Shown here: positions 1-8,049 of the stretch, one piece after another
Position numbering within the stretch: the first letter of the stretch is position 1
How the letters are laid out: each line of letters begins with the position of its first letter
Source: Plantago elongata
Taxonomy: Eukaryota > Streptophyta > Magnoliopsida > Lamiales > Plantaginaceae
DNA length: 24,101 nt
Direction: 5' to 3'
Assembly: GCA_036897095.1 (NCBI GenBank)
Contig: JAYMSP010002472.1
Span: 1 to 24,101 of the forward strand
Notes under the pieces: generated by a model
Seen by the model: the letters and a program-made list of their open reading frames with translations, nothing else
Told to the model about the DNA's origin: nothing
Database searches by the model: none
Program-made: the position numbers and the translations under genes

Positions 1-999
1 TGCCGTCGAAAAAATAAAATAAATAATTTTTATTTTATAAAATTTAATATTATTTTATTCGATATAAACTAGTTTTCTATTTTAACGTCGAATTCGCTCG
101 ACGTTAAAATACGAAATTCGACCTAACCTATTTACATAATTTTTCTACTCGTATGAAATATTAAAATTACTATTTTATTCATCTATCGAAAACCGAAAAA
201 TTTAACGGACCTTACGTAAAATCCCCTATCTTTACAATTTTCAACACTATTTTAAAATATAACACAACATTCCATGATCCAAGCTCTAGCCTCTAGTCCA
301 ACACCAATTGTTGTTGGCAAGGAGATATGATTCATACCTTTGACCAACTTTCTCTTTTTGTTTTACATGTACATTTGATTTCAAATTTTTAAATATAATA
401 AATAAATCAGTCCACGTTCAAGAATCGAGCCTATAAACATTTGGTTATGTAATACCTCGAATTAACAATCAAACTACAAATATTTTTCAGAAGAGAATAT
501 GAATTTACGTAAATTTTCTCAAGTTTCACGATTGTATAATAATTTTTTAAAAGAATAAATTATGTATATAAAATATTTAAATTAGTTTTTCGTAACGAAT
601 ATAAAAAGTAAAGTCCAATAATTCGAGGATGCTAAAGAACATGGGAGAATCCTGACAATATGCAAACTACTCTCCCAATTATTAGCGTGTAGTAGCGAGG
701 TAAATTGTAGTTGAATATGGTGTCGGTGCTCTTAAAAACAAATGACCGAGTTCTGTTGTACTAGTCACATTAAAGTGCGTGTTTGGGTCCATTCCATCTC
801 ACTCTAGGTTAGCATTACATTATAATAAGCAAAACACCATTGTTGTAAATCCACATGGCACTCACATGCTGCTACATAACATATTTCAGATCTACCACCA
901 CACCACTATTTCAAGAATTCCAAACATGATCCGTTGTCAACTTATTTGAACAAACAACAATTTGATTTTGATCAATCAACAATCTCTTATTATTACCTT
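1..999. other. AT-rich upstream intergenic DNA, no gene seen
   Basis: No open frame with a recognisable product was found on either strand. The first 280 bases are very AT-rich and contain one strong hairpin, listed separately. The rest is AT-rich sequence leading into the promoter and 5' UTR of the acidic-protein gene. I could not place a confident TATA box or transcription start. The left end may be the tail of a transposable element, but no terminal repeats are visible inside the window. Confidence 0.5.
79..110. repeat. Perfect inverted repeat (hairpin), 13-bp arms
   Basis: The left arm ATTTTAACGTCGA (79-91) and right arm TCGACGTTAAAAT (98-110) are exact reverse complements separated by the 6-nt loop ATTCGC. 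The arms contain the CG-bearing core ACGTCGA in otherwise AT-rich DNA. It could be part of a transposon end or a cruciform-forming sequence; no gene context decides this. Confidence 0.8.
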
Positions 1000-1252
1000 T
1001 CGATAGTTTCTTCTCACCTTCTCACAATTCAAGTATCCTATCACCAACCAAACCATTTCTCCATTGCTTCTTCTTAACCCAATCCAACAACTGTTTTGCC
1101 CTTTCCAAATTTTCACCTTTTCAGTTTATCTAAGCAAGTATTGCCCTTTTCTTCCAACCTAATTTACAGCCCTCTTCTTAAAGTTGGATTCTTTCTCATA
1201 AAGGGCACATTTTTCCTCCGTACATTGGATCTAAAGAGCTTCAGGTATTCAG

Positions 1253-2248
1253 GTATGTGGATTTTTCTCTTGATCTTGTTTTTTCGGATATTCAAGATTC
1301 GATTTTTCGTTTCGTAATGTGATTTAAGAAGAGATGTCGATGTGATTGCAACCAGTTATTTGGGTGGTTTTCGTTTTTACAGTTTGATTTTCATTAATGA
1401 TCATTAAGGTTAGCAATAATATCTTGCTTTTGGGATTCTTGATTTGATCGTTTTGTTGATACAGACTATTTAATGACATTTGTGTATTTTTTTTGCTTTC
1501 AATTTGCTTATTGAGGCAAATTTGGTAAAATGGTAAGTTTAAGGCCTTCATTTTGAGAATGTGGTGTAAGATGCATAAATCATGAACGGTCATGTTAACC
1601 ACACTTGTGAATCACATGAATGTTCTAGTTCCAGTACTAGTACTAGTACCTTAGTAGTAATTAATGTAGTTCTTCGACTGGCTGAGCCTGAGAGGCATTT
1701 TGATAGAGACCAAAATGGTGTTGTAAACAATTTTAGAGGATAAAAGGATAGTAACATGGTTGAATTAGATGCAAGGGGAGAAATAGGACAAGCCGGCATT
1801 GTGAATGAGAGGAATTTCATGATGAAGAGAGACCCGAGAAATTTGACGTAGTATCCGATGTGGAATTCTTTAGAGATCTCTTGCTGATTATATCACAATA
1901 AGACAAAACCATCTGTATGAACTGGACGTAATTAAGATTTTGTCATCGGTAGCAGCATCATCTTTCGCTTTGTTTTATGTTCTGTTTTGTTTAGAAGCCG
2001 GCTGAACAGGAAGTAGTTAAGATTTTGTTGTTGGTAATATCATATGTTGTTTTGTTTGTGTTCCGTTTGATTTTGTCTAATAACAGCCGGCTGTGGATTT
2101 ATTGTAGGAGTGTTACTTTGTATTTTTCACCTTAATGACAGCTTGTTTTTCATGCATTTGCTGCTTGTTTATCTCATGATAAGAAAATTGTGCTCTATTG
2201 GTCGGTCTTTATTAAGCTACCATATTATATTTCACATGAATATTGCAG
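1253..2248 (+). other. Probable 5'-UTR intron of the acidic anchored-protein gene
   Basis: A donor CAG|GTATGT at 1253 and an acceptor ATATTGCAG ending at 2248 bracket about 1 kb of T-rich, stop-filled DNA. The acceptor lies 27 bases before the ATG at 2276. A weaker donor, CAG|GTATTC, lies 8 bases upstream at 1245. T-rich leader introns of this size are common in plant genes and often raise expression, but that is inference here. Short frames inside the intron show no protein similarity. It contains an imperfect tandem duplication, listed separately. Confidence 0.6.
1928..2093 (+). repeat. Imperfect tandem duplication inside the leader intron
   Basis: Unit A (1928-2004) and unit B (2013-2093) share the order GTARTTAAGATTTTGT, a TTTTGTTT-rich middle, and a closing AGCCGGCTG palindrome (1996-2004 and 2085-2093). 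The middle parts have drifted, so the duplication is old. No function is evident. Confidence 0.55.
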
Positions 2249-2275
2249 ATTCAACGTCTCGAGGAAGTTGTCATC

Positions 2276-4687
2276 ATGTTTAAAACATCACCGCGTAGGA
2301 ACCAGCGGAATAAAGGAATCAAAGTGAAGCATGTCTTACAAGTATCTTTGCTTCTTGGTGTTTGCATCTGGTTGCTTTACCAGGTTCAGCACTCCCGTGA
2401 CAAGAAAGCGTCGTATCTAGCAGATACAAAAGTGTCAGGAAAGATTCAGGACGAATATTCTGATGTTAAGTTTGGGAGAAAGGATCTTCATCCGAAGACA
2501 GTAGATGATCTTGAAGAGGAGATCCGTAAAGATGAGGGTTTAGAGGGAAAAACACATTTTGATGATGAAACAAAACCCGATGCTCAGGGGCTAGAACAGA
2601 AAACAGAGGATAGTGATCATACGGAGGATGAAGTTAAAGAGAATGAAGAGGGTTCTGCAACTGAATCCAAGGCAGATGAGAATGGAGATGGGGAAAGTGT
2701 CAGGGAGATTGAAGATAAGGAGATTGATGATCACAAGACAGATGGTGAAGATAGTGAGCAAGTGGACCAAGAGGAAGCTAGAGATAATAAAGAAGGCGAC
2801 ATTGAGGAGAAGCTTCATTCGGAACTGGATAATAAAGAAGATAAGCAAGAGAACAGTGAAAGTGACGGTGTGAATACCGAAGAGAAGCTTAATGAGGAAA
2901 AGGTAAATGAAGAAAATGATGGTAAAGAATCGTACATTAAGGAGAACAGGAGTGATGAAGGAGCGGAAAAGTATGAGGACGAAGGAAACGGAGGAACGGC
3001 AAAGAACGAGGCCAAAGATAACAAGAGTGAAGGAGGGTCAGAAGAGAATGAGAGCCAAGAAAACAAGAGTGATGGAGTGTCGGAAGTGAATGAGAGCTCA
3101 GAAAAGAAGAGTGAAGGAGGGTCAGAAGAGAATGAGAGCCAAGAAAAGAAGAGTGAAGGAGGGGCAGAAGGGAATGAGAATAATGAAAACAAAAGTGACG
3201 GAGGGATGGAAGTGAATGAGAGTAATGGAAATAAAACTGATGGAAATGAAGTGAACGAGAACAATGGTGAAGAAAAGACTGAGGGAAATGATAGCAAAGA
3301 GTACAAAAGTGATGAAAAGTTGAATGTGGATGAAAGCTCCGAGAATAAAAGTGAAGCTGCAAAGGAAGAAAATGAAAGTGAAGCTTCAAAACAGAATCAG
3401 ACCGAAGATAATGGGGTTAATGGGGGTGAACAAGAAAGTAAGGATGGGGAAAGTAGCAATGAGCAGGGGAAAAATGATGCAAAGGAAGAAAATGAAAGTG
3501 AAGCTTCAAAACAGAATCAGACCGAAGATAATGGGGGTGAACAAGAAAGTAAGGATGGGGAAAGTAGCAATGAGCAGGGGAAAAATGATACCGCAGAGGA
3601 GAAAAAGGACAATTCATCTGAACAATCAACTTCATCAGAGACCGAAGTTCATGAAAAAATTGATGTGAATGATGAGGGCACAAGGAACGAACAAAATGAG
3701 GAAAAGAATGTCTCTGTTAACAATTCTGAAAGTTCAACAGAAGCAGAGAAGTCAAACACCACAGAACAAAATCAGACTAAAGAGAATGGTAACAGTAGTA
3801 ACTCTGAGGCAAGCAATGCGGATCAGAGTGAGTTGCAGAGTAACTCAGAGAACAATAACTCAGCCGAGTCAGAACAAAAATCTGATTCTTCTGCAGGATA
3901 TAACGGAAACGAAGAACAGCATCACGAGGATAATGGTAACACTAGCGATGGTGGTGCGGAGCAAGAGGATCAAACACAAAAAACTGATACCATCAAGGAG
4001 AAATCAGATTCAAGTTCAGGTTCAGTTTCAGATTCACCAGTTAAAACTGGGGAAACAAATGCTGTAGATGTCTCTAACAACAAAGAATCTGGTTCAGGAG
4101 AGGAGCAGAAATCTGAAACTTCAACTGGAAATGAGAATAATACCTCGGCAGAGGAGCAGAAGTCTGAGAACAGTTCGGAAACAAATGGTGGAAATTCAGC
4201 CGAGCAGAAATCTGAGAATAGTTCAGAAACAAATGCTGAAAATTCGGCCGAGCAGAAATCTGAGAATAGTCCGGAAACAAATGGTGGTGGAAGTTCAGGT
4301 GAGGAACAGAAATCTGAGAACAATACGGAATCAAATGGTGGAAGTTCAGATGGTCAAAAGCAGAAATCTGAGAACGAATCTGAAACAAATGGTATAAGTT
4401 CAGGTGATCAAGAGCAGAAATCTGAGAACAATTCCGAAACAAATGGTGACAATTCAGCAGAGCAGAAATCCGAGAACTCCGAAACAAGTGAGGAAACAAA
4501 GAGTGAGGGTGATGGTGCTAATACAGACCAAAATAAATCGGAGAATTCCTCTGACGAAAGCACCAATATTGCCCAGAAGCAGGATCAAAGTGATTCTACA
4601 CTTCCTCAAGAAGTGACAGATGCTCGTACTGACCTGGATACCTTACCAGTTACAGGAACTAGCAATGGTGAGGCGATTGCCAAGTAA
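2276..4687 (+). CDS. Acidic, repeat-rich single-pass membrane protein of unknown function
   Basis: This is an 803-residue protein in one exon. The frame is open from 2243, but that stretch holds the intron acceptor, so the first true ATG at 2276 is the start. Residues 1-20 are basic (MFKTSPRRNQRNKG). Residues about 22-38 are one hydrophobic segment (LLLGVCIWLLYQV) with no cleavage site, which suggests a type II signal anchor. The rest is a disordered chain dominated by Glu, Ser, Asn, Lys, Gly and Asp. Its only Cys is in the anchor, and I count about 33 N-x-S/T sequons. There are three repeat zones: 13-residue-like units (residues about 240-340, NKSEGGSEENES type), an exact 40/37-residue duplication (362-438), and EQKSENSSETNGG units (about 620-745). 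The C-terminus is DARTDLDTLPVTGTSNGEA. From memory, plants carry similar proteins with this conserved basic-plus-anchor N-terminus and TDLDTLP tail, often given uninformative names such as myb-like protein X; the function is unknown. Low-complexity hits to dentin or Myb-like proteins would not be homology. A Golgi or ER lumen location is inference. Confidence 0.85.
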   Translation: MFKTSPRRNQRNKGIKVKHVLQVSLLLGVCIWLLYQVQHSRDKKASYLADTKVSGKIQDEYSDVKFGRKDLHPKTVDDLEEEIRKDEGLEGKTHFDDETKPDAQGLEQKTEDSDHTEDEVKENEEGSATESKADENGDGESVREIEDKEIDDHKTDGEDSEQVDQEEARDNKEGDIEEKLHSELDNKEDKQENSESDGVNTEEKLNEEKVNEENDGKESYIKENRSDEGAEKYEDEGNGGTAKNEAKDNKSEGGSEENESQENKSDGVSEVNESSEKKSEGGSEENESQEKKSEGGAEGNENNENKSDGGMEVNESNGNKTDGNEVNENNGEEKTEGNDSKEYKSDEKLNVDESSENKSEAAKEENESEASKQNQTEDNGVNGGEQESKDGESSNEQGKNDAKEENESEASKQNQTEDNGGEQESKDGESSNEQGKNDTAEEKKDNSSEQSTSSETEVHEKIDVNDEGTRNEQNEEKNVSVNNSESSTEAEKSNTTEQNQTKENGNSSNSEASNADQSELQSNSENNNSAESEQKSDSSAGYNGNEEQHHEDNGNTSDGGAEQEDQTQKTDTIKEKSDSSSGSVSDSPVKTGETNAVDVSNNKESGSGEEQKSETSTGNENNTSAEEQKSENSSETNGGNSAEQKSENSSETNAENSAEQKSENSPETNGGGSSGEEQKSENNTESNGGSSDGQKQKSENESETNGISSGDQEQKSENNSETNGDNSAEQKSENSETSEETKSEGDGANTDQNKSENSSDESTNIAQKQDQSDSTLPQEVTDARTDLDTLPVTGTSNGEAIAK
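3361..3591 (+). repeat. In-frame tandem duplication of 120 bp within the acidic protein gene
   Basis: Unit 1 (3361-3480, 120 bp) is followed directly by unit 2 (3481 to about 3589). Unit 2 matches it base for base except for a 9-bp deletion (TTAATGGGG) that removes V-N-G. Both units are in frame, giving 40 and 37 residues beginning AKEENESEASKQNQTEDNG. The near identity implies a recent duplication or gene conversion, or a length-polymorphic site. Confidence 0.95.
4120..4500 (+). repeat. Degenerate coding repeats (EQKSENSSETNGG type)
   Basis: About eight imperfect copies of a unit of roughly 13 to 18 residues, with core EQKSEN-x-(S/T)-E-(T/S)-N-G, run head to tail in the C-terminal third of the acidic protein. 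The copies differ by small in-frame insertions such as GGSSGE and DGQK. Each unit brings one or two N-glycosylation sequons, so the repeat multiplies potential glycan sites. Confidence 0.85.
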
Positions 4688-5222
4688 TTTTGCTGAGCTC
4701 GTGTTGGTGGTTTGTAGTTAAGAAGGTTTGTACGTTAGAGTCTTTGCGTCTCCTCTCCTGTGTGGCAGAAGCAGCACAACAGAATGTATTAATTAGTATG
4801 TAAAACTCTTTTACCTGTGTAATTGTTATAGCAACAGACATGATACTTTGTCCTTCGATGCTATTACTTCTACATTATTCTTTCCCTGTTGGATAGCAGC
4901 ATTCTTCTCTGTTTGGTTTCTCTCATCCATCTGTTATTTAATACTGTTACTTCTTACAGTTTACTGAAAGTAGTATAGCATAGAATCATCAAGCATACTG
5001 TCAAATGAATTGAAGCTCAACTCAGCACTGAAAAGAAGTGTACTGCTTTAGCTGTTATTATGTAACAATGAATTTTGAGGTGAAAAAAGGTATCCAGCAT
5101 ACGTTGAAAACGAAACCTGGTGAAGCTTAGATGATAGTTGTATGAAATTTGGAGAACAGTTGGTAGCAAGAGTTGAGCAGTTGTTATTTCTTGAGTTTAA
5201 GATGTCGATTAACTTGTATGGA
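4688..5222. other. Convergent 3' regions: acidic-protein gene and COX6A remnant
   Basis: This stretch follows the TAA at 4685-4687 and precedes, on the other strand, the TGA of the COX6A remnant at 5223-5225. It holds only stop-rich AT-rich sequence and is best read as two facing 3' UTRs. No canonical AATAAA stands out close after 4687. Confidence 0.5.
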
Positions 5223-6027
5223 TCAGTGATGCTTCACTTCAAACAGACCATTGGGACCTGCAAACACAACATTTGAGGTTCTAAGATGGTTTTCATGAAG
5301 TAACAAAGGTTGCAATTTTTTTCTTGTGAAGGCATTATTGCTGAAATAAATTCACCAGGTTTCTTAGTCTGATATACCAATCATGTAAGTCTGCCATGGA
5401 AATTCCTTCTTGTTAGATAAGGTACTTTGAGGCTAAGAATCCATGTCTATATTGCAAAAGTGTGAACCAAAAAAGAGTTCGGTGTTATAAGAAGTTTGCC
5501 CCATGGAAATTCCTTTTTTCGGATATGCAAGTACGAATTAATATGGCTGCACATCAGGGGTTAAAACTTGTATCATCACAGAACACTCATCATAATCCTG
5601 TAAATTTCAATTGAAATGAAGGCTGTAACAACATACTGGAGGCTCATAGTGGTGAGGATGGCCTTTGGAGAGGATGTAGAAGGAAAGAGAACCGCATGCT
5701 ACGATTCCTGCATATGTTATCTTATCCCATTTGGAAGCCTCAGCTACATGTATGATTAAAATAGTGTTGCATTTGGATCAGTCACATGAGAAGGGAGAAT
5801 AAATCCAGGACATCCATTTATGGAATTATACAGAGATGCAGCCAAATAAAAAATACAAATTCTTGATTTGTCAGTTTCATCAGTGTTAAACAAATTGACA
5901 TGAATCAATGTATATGTGTAAGAGTAACTAACAAATTCATACCAGCTTCAGCATGGCGGGCTGAAGATGAGAAAGAGCGCATGGATGCTTGAGTGGTGTG
6001 CGGGGCTGATGTGCCACTGCGGAGTAG
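5223..6027 (-). pseudogene. COX6A: Cytochrome c oxidase subunit 6a, mitochondrial: truncated and frameshifted gene
   Basis: COX6a is a small inner-membrane subunit of respiratory complex IV. Read on the minus strand, exon 1 (about 6027-5943) gives a presequence with TLLRSG, then MRSFSSSARHAEA, ending at donor G|GTATGA. Exon 2 (5743-5637) gives EASKWDKITYAGIVACG, then LSFYILSKGHPHHYEPP, with acceptor ATGTAG and donor GTATGT. Exon 3 (about 5530-5500) gives YLHIRKKEFPWG. Exon 4 (5257-5223) gives G-PNGLFEVKHH and a stop. Domain order, phases (1, 0, 1) and the (H/R)KKEFPWGPxGLFEVKH ending fit plant COX6a. The gene is broken. The original ATG is missing where the LTR element begins, and an in-frame TGA lies just upstream in LTR sequence. 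Exon 3 joined after its AG (CAG|CCATATTAATTCG) is out of frame and hits TAA, consistent with a 4-bp insertion. Its donor reads GGGCAAAC instead of GT. An in-frame ATG at 5982 could start a shorter presequence, but the exon 3 faults remain. A functional copy presumably exists elsewhere in the genome. Confidence 0.85.
5393..5420 (-). repeat. Second, decayed copy of COX6A exon 3
   Basis: On the minus strand this reads AACAAGAAGGAATTTCCATGG, giving NKKEFPW. It repeats the exon 3 core at 5500-5520 (KKEFPW). Similarity extends a few bases on both sides (GGATAT/AGATAA-like upstream, CAAACTTC/CAGACTTAC downstream). Two G bases at the expected splice donor are absent here. It sits in what would be the last intron and looks like a partial exon duplication. 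Confidence 0.55.
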
Positions 6028-6383
6028 GGTGGAGCGTATGTGGTTGATTCACAAGAACGATAAACTCACTTGCTCATTTAAAAGAATATCGAGAATTGAC
6101 TCAAAACTCGTTGATTCAACAGAATACCGAGAATTGATGGATCAAGATTCGTTGATTCATAAGAATACCGAAAATTGACTGATTTGAAGGAACACCTCAA
6201 TTTTTTATATAAACTCAAAACTGCTCAATACAAAATAATGAAGAGGTATTTAAATAGCTAGGAAACCCTGACCGTAGTTGCTATCAGAATACTTGAATAA
6301 CAAAAATATCCTAATAAATAAATAAAATATAACTTTGTCCCTTGACATTCTAAATCTAATTAAACGCTATTCGTTCCACATCA
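6027..6383 (-). repeat. Downstream (3') LTR of the small LTR element
   Basis: It matches 7210-7569 through nearly its full length, with scattered substitutions and small indels. Read on the minus strand it begins TGATGTGGAACGAATAGCG. Its inner end is clean. Its outer end (6027-6030) has diverged from the expected ...TACATCA, so that border is accurate to a few bases only. It abuts COX6A exon 1 and has the same transcriptional direction. Confidence 0.8.
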
Positions 6384-6641
6384 TTCTCTCCAGGTAGAAA
6401 AGATTCGTCCTCGAATCATAAGCGCATCATTCTTTCCTCAATCAAATACATATCGGACGTCGTCAATAAACTATAACACATGTGGGTGTGTGTAATGCTG
6501 GTATCACTTGTCTTGCATGTTGTTGATCATGAAAACTCCATTTAATATATCCAGTAATGTAAGCTTATTTCTCTAACGTTCTATCTTCCAATAAAATTTG
6601 TTGATACACTTCTTGACCATCTTACTTCTCATTAAACGCTT

Positions 6642-6962
6642 TTAAATTCGAAACAAAGAATATGGACAACTCAAATATCTTTGATTGTACTTCACTAACT
6701 TGGATCCCATGGGGCACAAGAATATTATTTGTTGTAGAGACAAGCACATCTTGTACAACAAATCTTTTTCTATCTTCCGAAACTTCCTCATCCCAAATAT
6801 AAGAAATTCATTATCTTCATCGTCACTACCCATTCCAATCGGGTAGTCATCCCAAATAGGGTACTCGTTCCAGTTCGTCTCACAACAACGCTCCTCGGTA
6901 GTGAACAAATTATCAATTCCATCTTGACTATTGACACACAAAAAAGTCATAAATCGGAACAT
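6642..6962 (-). CDS. Internal 106-codon frame of the LTR element, no recognised domain
   Basis: This is the only sizeable sense-strand frame between the LTRs. It has an acidic middle (GMGSDDEDNEF, preceded by NEYPIWDDYPI) and a Leu/Cys-rich tail. It has no zinc knuckle, protease or polymerase motif. It may be a leftover of a gag-pol linker or a non-coding stretch that happens to be open. Similar acidic WDDYP-type stretches occur between domains in plant retroelement polyproteins, but I cannot establish homology by eye. Confidence 0.25.
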   Translation of the reverse strand: MFRFMTFLCVNSQDGIDNLFTTEERCCETNWNEYPIWDDYPIGMGSDDEDNEFLIFGMRKFRKIEKDLLYKMCLSLQQIIFLCPMGSKLVKYNQRYLSCPYSLFRI

Positions 6963-7209
6963 AGTTTTCAGAAATTTGCTACTTGATGGCGCACGAGATT
7001 TGACCTATCAACCCTAATTAGATTCTGATCTCCACCATTCAGATTCTAGATCAATGAGTTGACTTGCAGCTGGCAAAATTTCATGACGATCCAACGACTG
7101 AATCAATAGAAATCTCCGTTTACTTGAACTGCATTGTGCTATCAATGCTATATGAAAATTGTCTCTTCTTCACCAAAATCGGCACAAATCACCTGAATTT
7201 GATACCAAC

Positions 7210-7569
7210 TGATGTAGCGTGCATAGTTGATTCACAAGAACGATAAACTCAAGACTCGCTCATTTAAAAGAATATCGAGAATTGACTCAAGACTCGTTGA
7301 TTCAGCAGAATACCGAGAATTGATGGATCAAGATTCGTTGATTCATAAGAATACAGAAAATTGACATATTTGGAGGAACACTTCAATTTTTTTATATAAA
7401 CTCAAAACTGCTTTTACAAAATAATGAAGAAGTATTTAAATAGCTAGTAAACCCTAACCCTAGTTACTAACAGAATACTTAAATAACAAAGATATCTTAA
7501 TAAATAAATAAAATATAACTTTGACCCTTAACATTTTAAATCTAATTAAACGTTATTTGTTCCATGTCA
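7210..7569 (-). repeat. Upstream (5') LTR of the small LTR element
   Basis: This is a 360-bp repeat with canonical TG...CA ends on the minus strand (TGACATGG to CTACATCA). It is followed inward by the tRNA-like primer-binding site around 7198-7209. It carries TATATAAACTC-like and TATTTAAATAG AT-rich boxes that could serve as an LTR promoter. Confidence 0.8.
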
Positions 7570-8049
7570 GTATGTTTTGTTTGTGTTGTTAAATGAAAAT
7601 GAACTTACAAAAATTCAGCTCAGATCACCATTTTCCTAGTTATTTGCAATGCAGTTGGGGATGAAAATAGACAGAACATTTATATAGCTAAAATTAGTAT
7701 TCGGTATACTTGTATTTAAAAAATTTATTTTTCAAATGATTCTCTTGAATGATGATGGCATACACCCGACACGTTTTAGTCGAAGTGTATGACCTATACA
7801 TTCACTAAAGTACAGAAATCACAATGTTGAAGCTTACAGAAATGCAATATTCTGATATCTAGCAGCTGCATACAGTGTTCCTAAGCAAAACTGAACTATA
7901 AAGCTAAGAACTAATCACTCATACATTCCCAATGGAACGATTCTGCTAACAATCGAAGTATCGAACACACGTACAAAGGGTTGATTAAACAGCAAAAATC
8001 CAGAAACAAGCTTTGCATCAATACCAATTCCCAGTTGGCGACACACTCT
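7570..8049. other. Intergenic and 3' UTR of the HSL2-like gene
   Basis: AT-rich sequence with no supported frame. The part nearest 8049 should be the 3' UTR of the minus-strand receptor kinase. I looked for the missing 5' end of COX6A next to the LTR border at 7570 and found no convincing start codon or presequence. Confidence 0.4.

Larger units (their letters stand above)
6027..7569 (-). mobile_element. Small non-autonomous LTR retrotransposon (two LTRs, no gag-pol)
   Basis: Two direct repeats of about 360 bp enclose 826 bp. By rough hand alignment they are about 90% identical. Read on the minus strand, the upstream LTR (7569-7210) begins TGACATGGAAC and ends CGCTACATCA. It is followed by GT and TGGTATCAAAT, a primer-binding site resembling the initiator-Met tRNA type (TGGTATCAGAGC). 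Directly before the downstream LTR (6383-6027) lies the purine run CTGGAGAGAA (6393-6384), a good polypurine tract. Boundary, primer site and tract agree on minus orientation. No protease, reverse transcriptase or integrase is present, so the element is TRIM-like in organisation or an internally deleted relic. A possible 5-bp target duplication is GTAGG (6024-6028) against GTATG (7570-7574), with one mismatch. Its left end falls on the missing start of the COX6A remnant. Confidence 0.8.

Noticed and set aside
1096..1820. Short frames near the 5' leader and in the leader intron
   Set aside because: T-rich UTR and intron sequence giving Phe/Leu/Ser-rich peptides; no ATG context or similarity.
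2591..4499. Several long open frames on the minus strand and in other plus frames across the acidic-protein gene
   Set aside because: They are by-products of biased GAA/GAT/AAT codons. Their proteins are low-complexity (Ser/Phe/His/Leu runs) and they lie wholly inside a well-supported CDS.
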